The notes beneath the pieces are model-generated. The model was not told the origin of the DNA. It saw only the letters and a list, made by a program, of their open reading frames with translations, and made no database searches. Both the position numbers and the translations under genes were made by a program. This document shows positions 5,378 through 5,481 of a DNA stretch of 5,481 nucleotides, piece after piece. This DNA is from an uncultured Saprospiraceae bacterium (lineage in GTDB: Bacteria > Bacteroidota > Bacteroidia > Chitinophagales > Saprospiraceae). The first letter of the stretch is position 1. Every line of letters starts with the position of its first letter. The DNA lies in NCBI GenBank assembly GCA_937967535.1, contig CALCMV010000299.1, positions 1 through 5,481 of the forward strand, in the 5' to 3' direction.

Positions 5378-5481
5378 TTAGTTGCGGATTTCAATGTTTT
5401 GTTCGAGTGCAATAGAGAGGTCTTCGCTCGTAAATTCGCGGTGTGCGACATCACCTTTTTTATTCAAATACATACGGAACA
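5378..5481 (-). CDS. C-terminal tail of a probable AAA-type ATPase (5'-partial)
   Basis: Only the last 33 codons are inside the window, in the frame ending with TAA at 5378-5380; it reads FRMYLNKKGDVAHREF, then TSEDLSIALEQNIEIRN. An end with a short strand, an EDL-type helix and a final EIR resembles, from memory, the tails of AAA/OLD-like ATPases encoded next to DUF3226 or DUF4435 proteins. Position supports this: it lies 11 bases upstream of a DUF3226 gene on the same strand. No Walker motif is visible because the ATPase core would lie beyond 5481, so the assignment depends on the tail and its neighbour. Confidence 0.5.
   Translation of the reverse strand, partial: FRMYLNKKGDVAHREFTSEDLSIALEQNIEIRN

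Overview
The window most likely comes from a Bacteroidota chromosome, probably an environmental Saprospirales- or Chitinophagales-like lineage. The evidence is: a DUF6427 membrane protein, a family known from Bacteroidota; a surface-protein C-terminus with dockerin-like calcium loops; gene starts without Shine-Dalgarno sequences but often preceded by A/T-rich DNA; one good TAnnTTTG-type -7 box; and very A/T-rich intergenic DNA. No rRNA, tRNA, CRISPR array or intact transposase gene was found.

Layout. (1) 1-388, plus strand: the end of a large secreted or surface protein. (2) 389-922: a gene-less, very A/T-rich stretch whose two ends (538-563 and 895-922) are imperfect inverted copies, so it looks like a small non-coding mobile or dispersed element. 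(3) 923-1909, minus: DUF6427 integral membrane protein. (4) 1981-2145: an intergenic field of octamer words arranged as a long imperfect inverted repeat. (5) 2134-3618, minus: an unrecognised secreted protein, perhaps a beta-propeller. (6) 3658-4088: a second gene-less stretch. It holds a plus-strand intrinsic terminator with no recognised gene in front of it, then an inverted repeat built from hexamers that runs into the recR stop codon. (7) 4089-4694, minus: recR. (8) 4704-4747: a perfect 44-bp palindrome filling the recR leader. (9) 4749-5366, minus: a DUF3226 Toprim-like protein. (10) 5378-5481, minus: the last 33 codons of a gene that resembles the AAA ATPase partner of DUF3226 proteins.

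How the genes relate. The ATPase-like tail and the DUF3226 gene are 11 bases apart and read as one operon. An ATPase next to a separate Toprim protein resembles split OLD-family systems such as PARIS, or the fused GajA of Gabija, so a genome-defence role is the best candidate for an undescribed system here. That is inference, because the ATPase lies almost entirely outside the window. RecR is a core recombination-repair gene and may be read through from the same operon across the palindrome. The other genes show no clear functional link.

The most distinctive non-coding feature is that all four sizeable intergenic gaps hold inverted repeats, each of a different sequence type and each at or very near the 3' end of a minus-strand gene.
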